Position numbers and translations under genes: made by a program. Under the pieces are notes generated by a model that saw only the letters and a list, made by a program, of their open reading frames with translations, was not told the origin of the DNA and did no database searches. Below, one piece after another: positions 6,033-6,651 of a DNA stretch of 6,651 nt (positions are counted from its first letter, which is position 1; each line of letters begins with the position of its first letter). Origin of the DNA: an uncultured Porphyromonadaceae bacterium (GTDB lineage Bacteria > Bacteroidota > Bacteroidia > Bacteroidales > Muribaculaceae); contig USGZ01000100.1 in the NCBI GenBank assembly GCA_900554265.1, forward strand, positions 1-6,651, given 5' to 3'.

Positions 6033-6651
6033 ATGAACGATAAGTTACGTCGCGTCCTGTCGGCTCTACCCCTGAGCCGCCGGCGCGACGTGCTTATGTT
6101 TCTGCTTTTCCTGGCTATTTCCTTCATCCTGTGGAGCGTTCTCTCGCTCAACCAGGAGGAGCAGGCGGACGTGCGCATGCCTGTCCAGATAAGCCACCTG
6201 CCGGACTCGGTGACGCTTCTGTCGCACGGACCCGAAAACATGATGGTGAGCCTCCGGACCGCCGGGGCGCAGCGTCTCAGGATAGGCCTGGGCAAGGTGC
6301 CGACCCTGAACATCGACTTCCGCGCCTACCGCGACGGCAATCGTATGTTCGTGTCCAACGCCGAACTCAAGGCCCTTGTGCGCAGCGCTACGGGGTCGAC
6401 GCAGGCCGGCGTCCTCTATCCGGACTCCATCTCCATTCCCTTTACAACCCATCCGGGCTTCTGGGCGCCGGTGTCGCTCAGCGAAATCCATGTTTCCGCC
6501 GGCCCTCGCTCGGCTCTTGCGGGGCGTCCGCGCCTGAGTACGGACAGTGTGCGCGTCTATACGCAAAGCGGACGTCTGCCCGCGCATTTCACCTCCGTGA
6601 AGACGGAAGCCGTGACCCTCGAGGACCTCAACCAGAGTACTACGCGGCGGG
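6033..6651 (+). CDS. YbbR-domain (CdaR-like) membrane protein, N-terminal 206 residues, cut by window edge
   Basis: Single-pass membrane protein with YbbR-type domains outside the cytoplasm. In Firmicutes, YbbR-domain CdaR interacts with the diadenylate cyclase CdaA; in Bacteroidetes the role of the homologue next to yajC is not clear to me. The ATG at 6033 opens a frame that reaches the window end without a stop. Residues 1-18 are basic (MNDKLRRVL...SRRRD) and 19-38 form the membrane helix (VLMFLLFLAISFILWSVLSL). From about 42 a beta-rich region begins, with VRMPVQISHLPDSVTLLSHGPENMMVSLRTAG (47-78), typical of a YbbR repeat. A second repeat seems to start near 143-150. Full-length relatives are around 320 residues, so about a third is missing. 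It starts 33 nt after yajC. In related genomes coaE often follows; that is not visible here. Assignment rests on architecture and neighbours. Confidence 0.85.
   Translation, partial: MNDKLRRVLSALPLSRRRDVLMFLLFLAISFILWSVLSLNQEEQADVRMPVQISHLPDSVTLLSHGPENMMVSLRTAGAQRLRIGLGKVPTLNIDFRAYRDGNRMFVSNAELKALVRSATGSTQAGVLYPDSISIPFTTHPGFWAPVSLSEIHVSAGPRSALAGRPRLSTDSVRVYTQSGRLPAHFTSVKTEAVTLEDLNQSTTRR

Overview
The window comes from a member of the Bacteroidetes, most likely order Bacteroidales, with moderately high GC content. The evidence is a consensus Bacteroidetes promoter (TTTG-N19-TAnnTTTG) before nusB, start codons preceded by AT-rich leaders without Shine-Dalgarno sequences, a lipoprotein with a Bacteroidetes-style acidic export signal after its cysteine, the lineage-specific gene order nusB-yajC-ybbR, and a NusB carrying the long helical insertion of this phylum. 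I cannot fix the genus.

Layout. Positions 1-483 (minus strand) hold the 5' part of sppA, a membrane signal peptide peptidase that runs off the left edge. A 261-nt divergent control region (484-744) follows. It carries a probable sppA -7 box and, facing clpB, a full match to the sigma-54 consensus (TTGGCACG-N4-TTGCA). The predicted clpB start site coincides with the first base of an 8-bp inverted repeat in the leader. clpB (745-3336) encodes a complete disaggregase. Only 31 nt downstream is a small Ig-like lipoprotein predicted to be surface exposed (3368-3835), and a strong intrinsic terminator at 3861-3909 closes this unit. The next 180 nt hold no gene, but contain the nusB promoter at 4028-4058. 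nusB (4092-5591), yajC (5625-5999) and the 5' part of a ybbR/cdaR-like gene (6033 to the right edge) form a second plus-strand operon with 33-nt gaps.

How the genes fit together. The left half is proteostasis and envelope maintenance: SppA clears leftover signal peptides at the membrane, ClpB rescues aggregated cytoplasmic protein, and the lipoprotein probably shares the clpB transcript. The right half is housekeeping: NusB acts in rRNA antitermination, YajC belongs to the Sec translocon, and the YbbR-domain protein is anchored in the membrane.

The most notable observation is that NusB is 499 residues long, well above the roughly 310 I recall for Bacteroidetes NusB. The extra length is explained by an internal duplication of its insertion module. 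The sigma-54-type promoter on clpB and the clpB-lipoprotein pairing come next. I found no mobile element, CRISPR array, RNA gene or wholly new system here.
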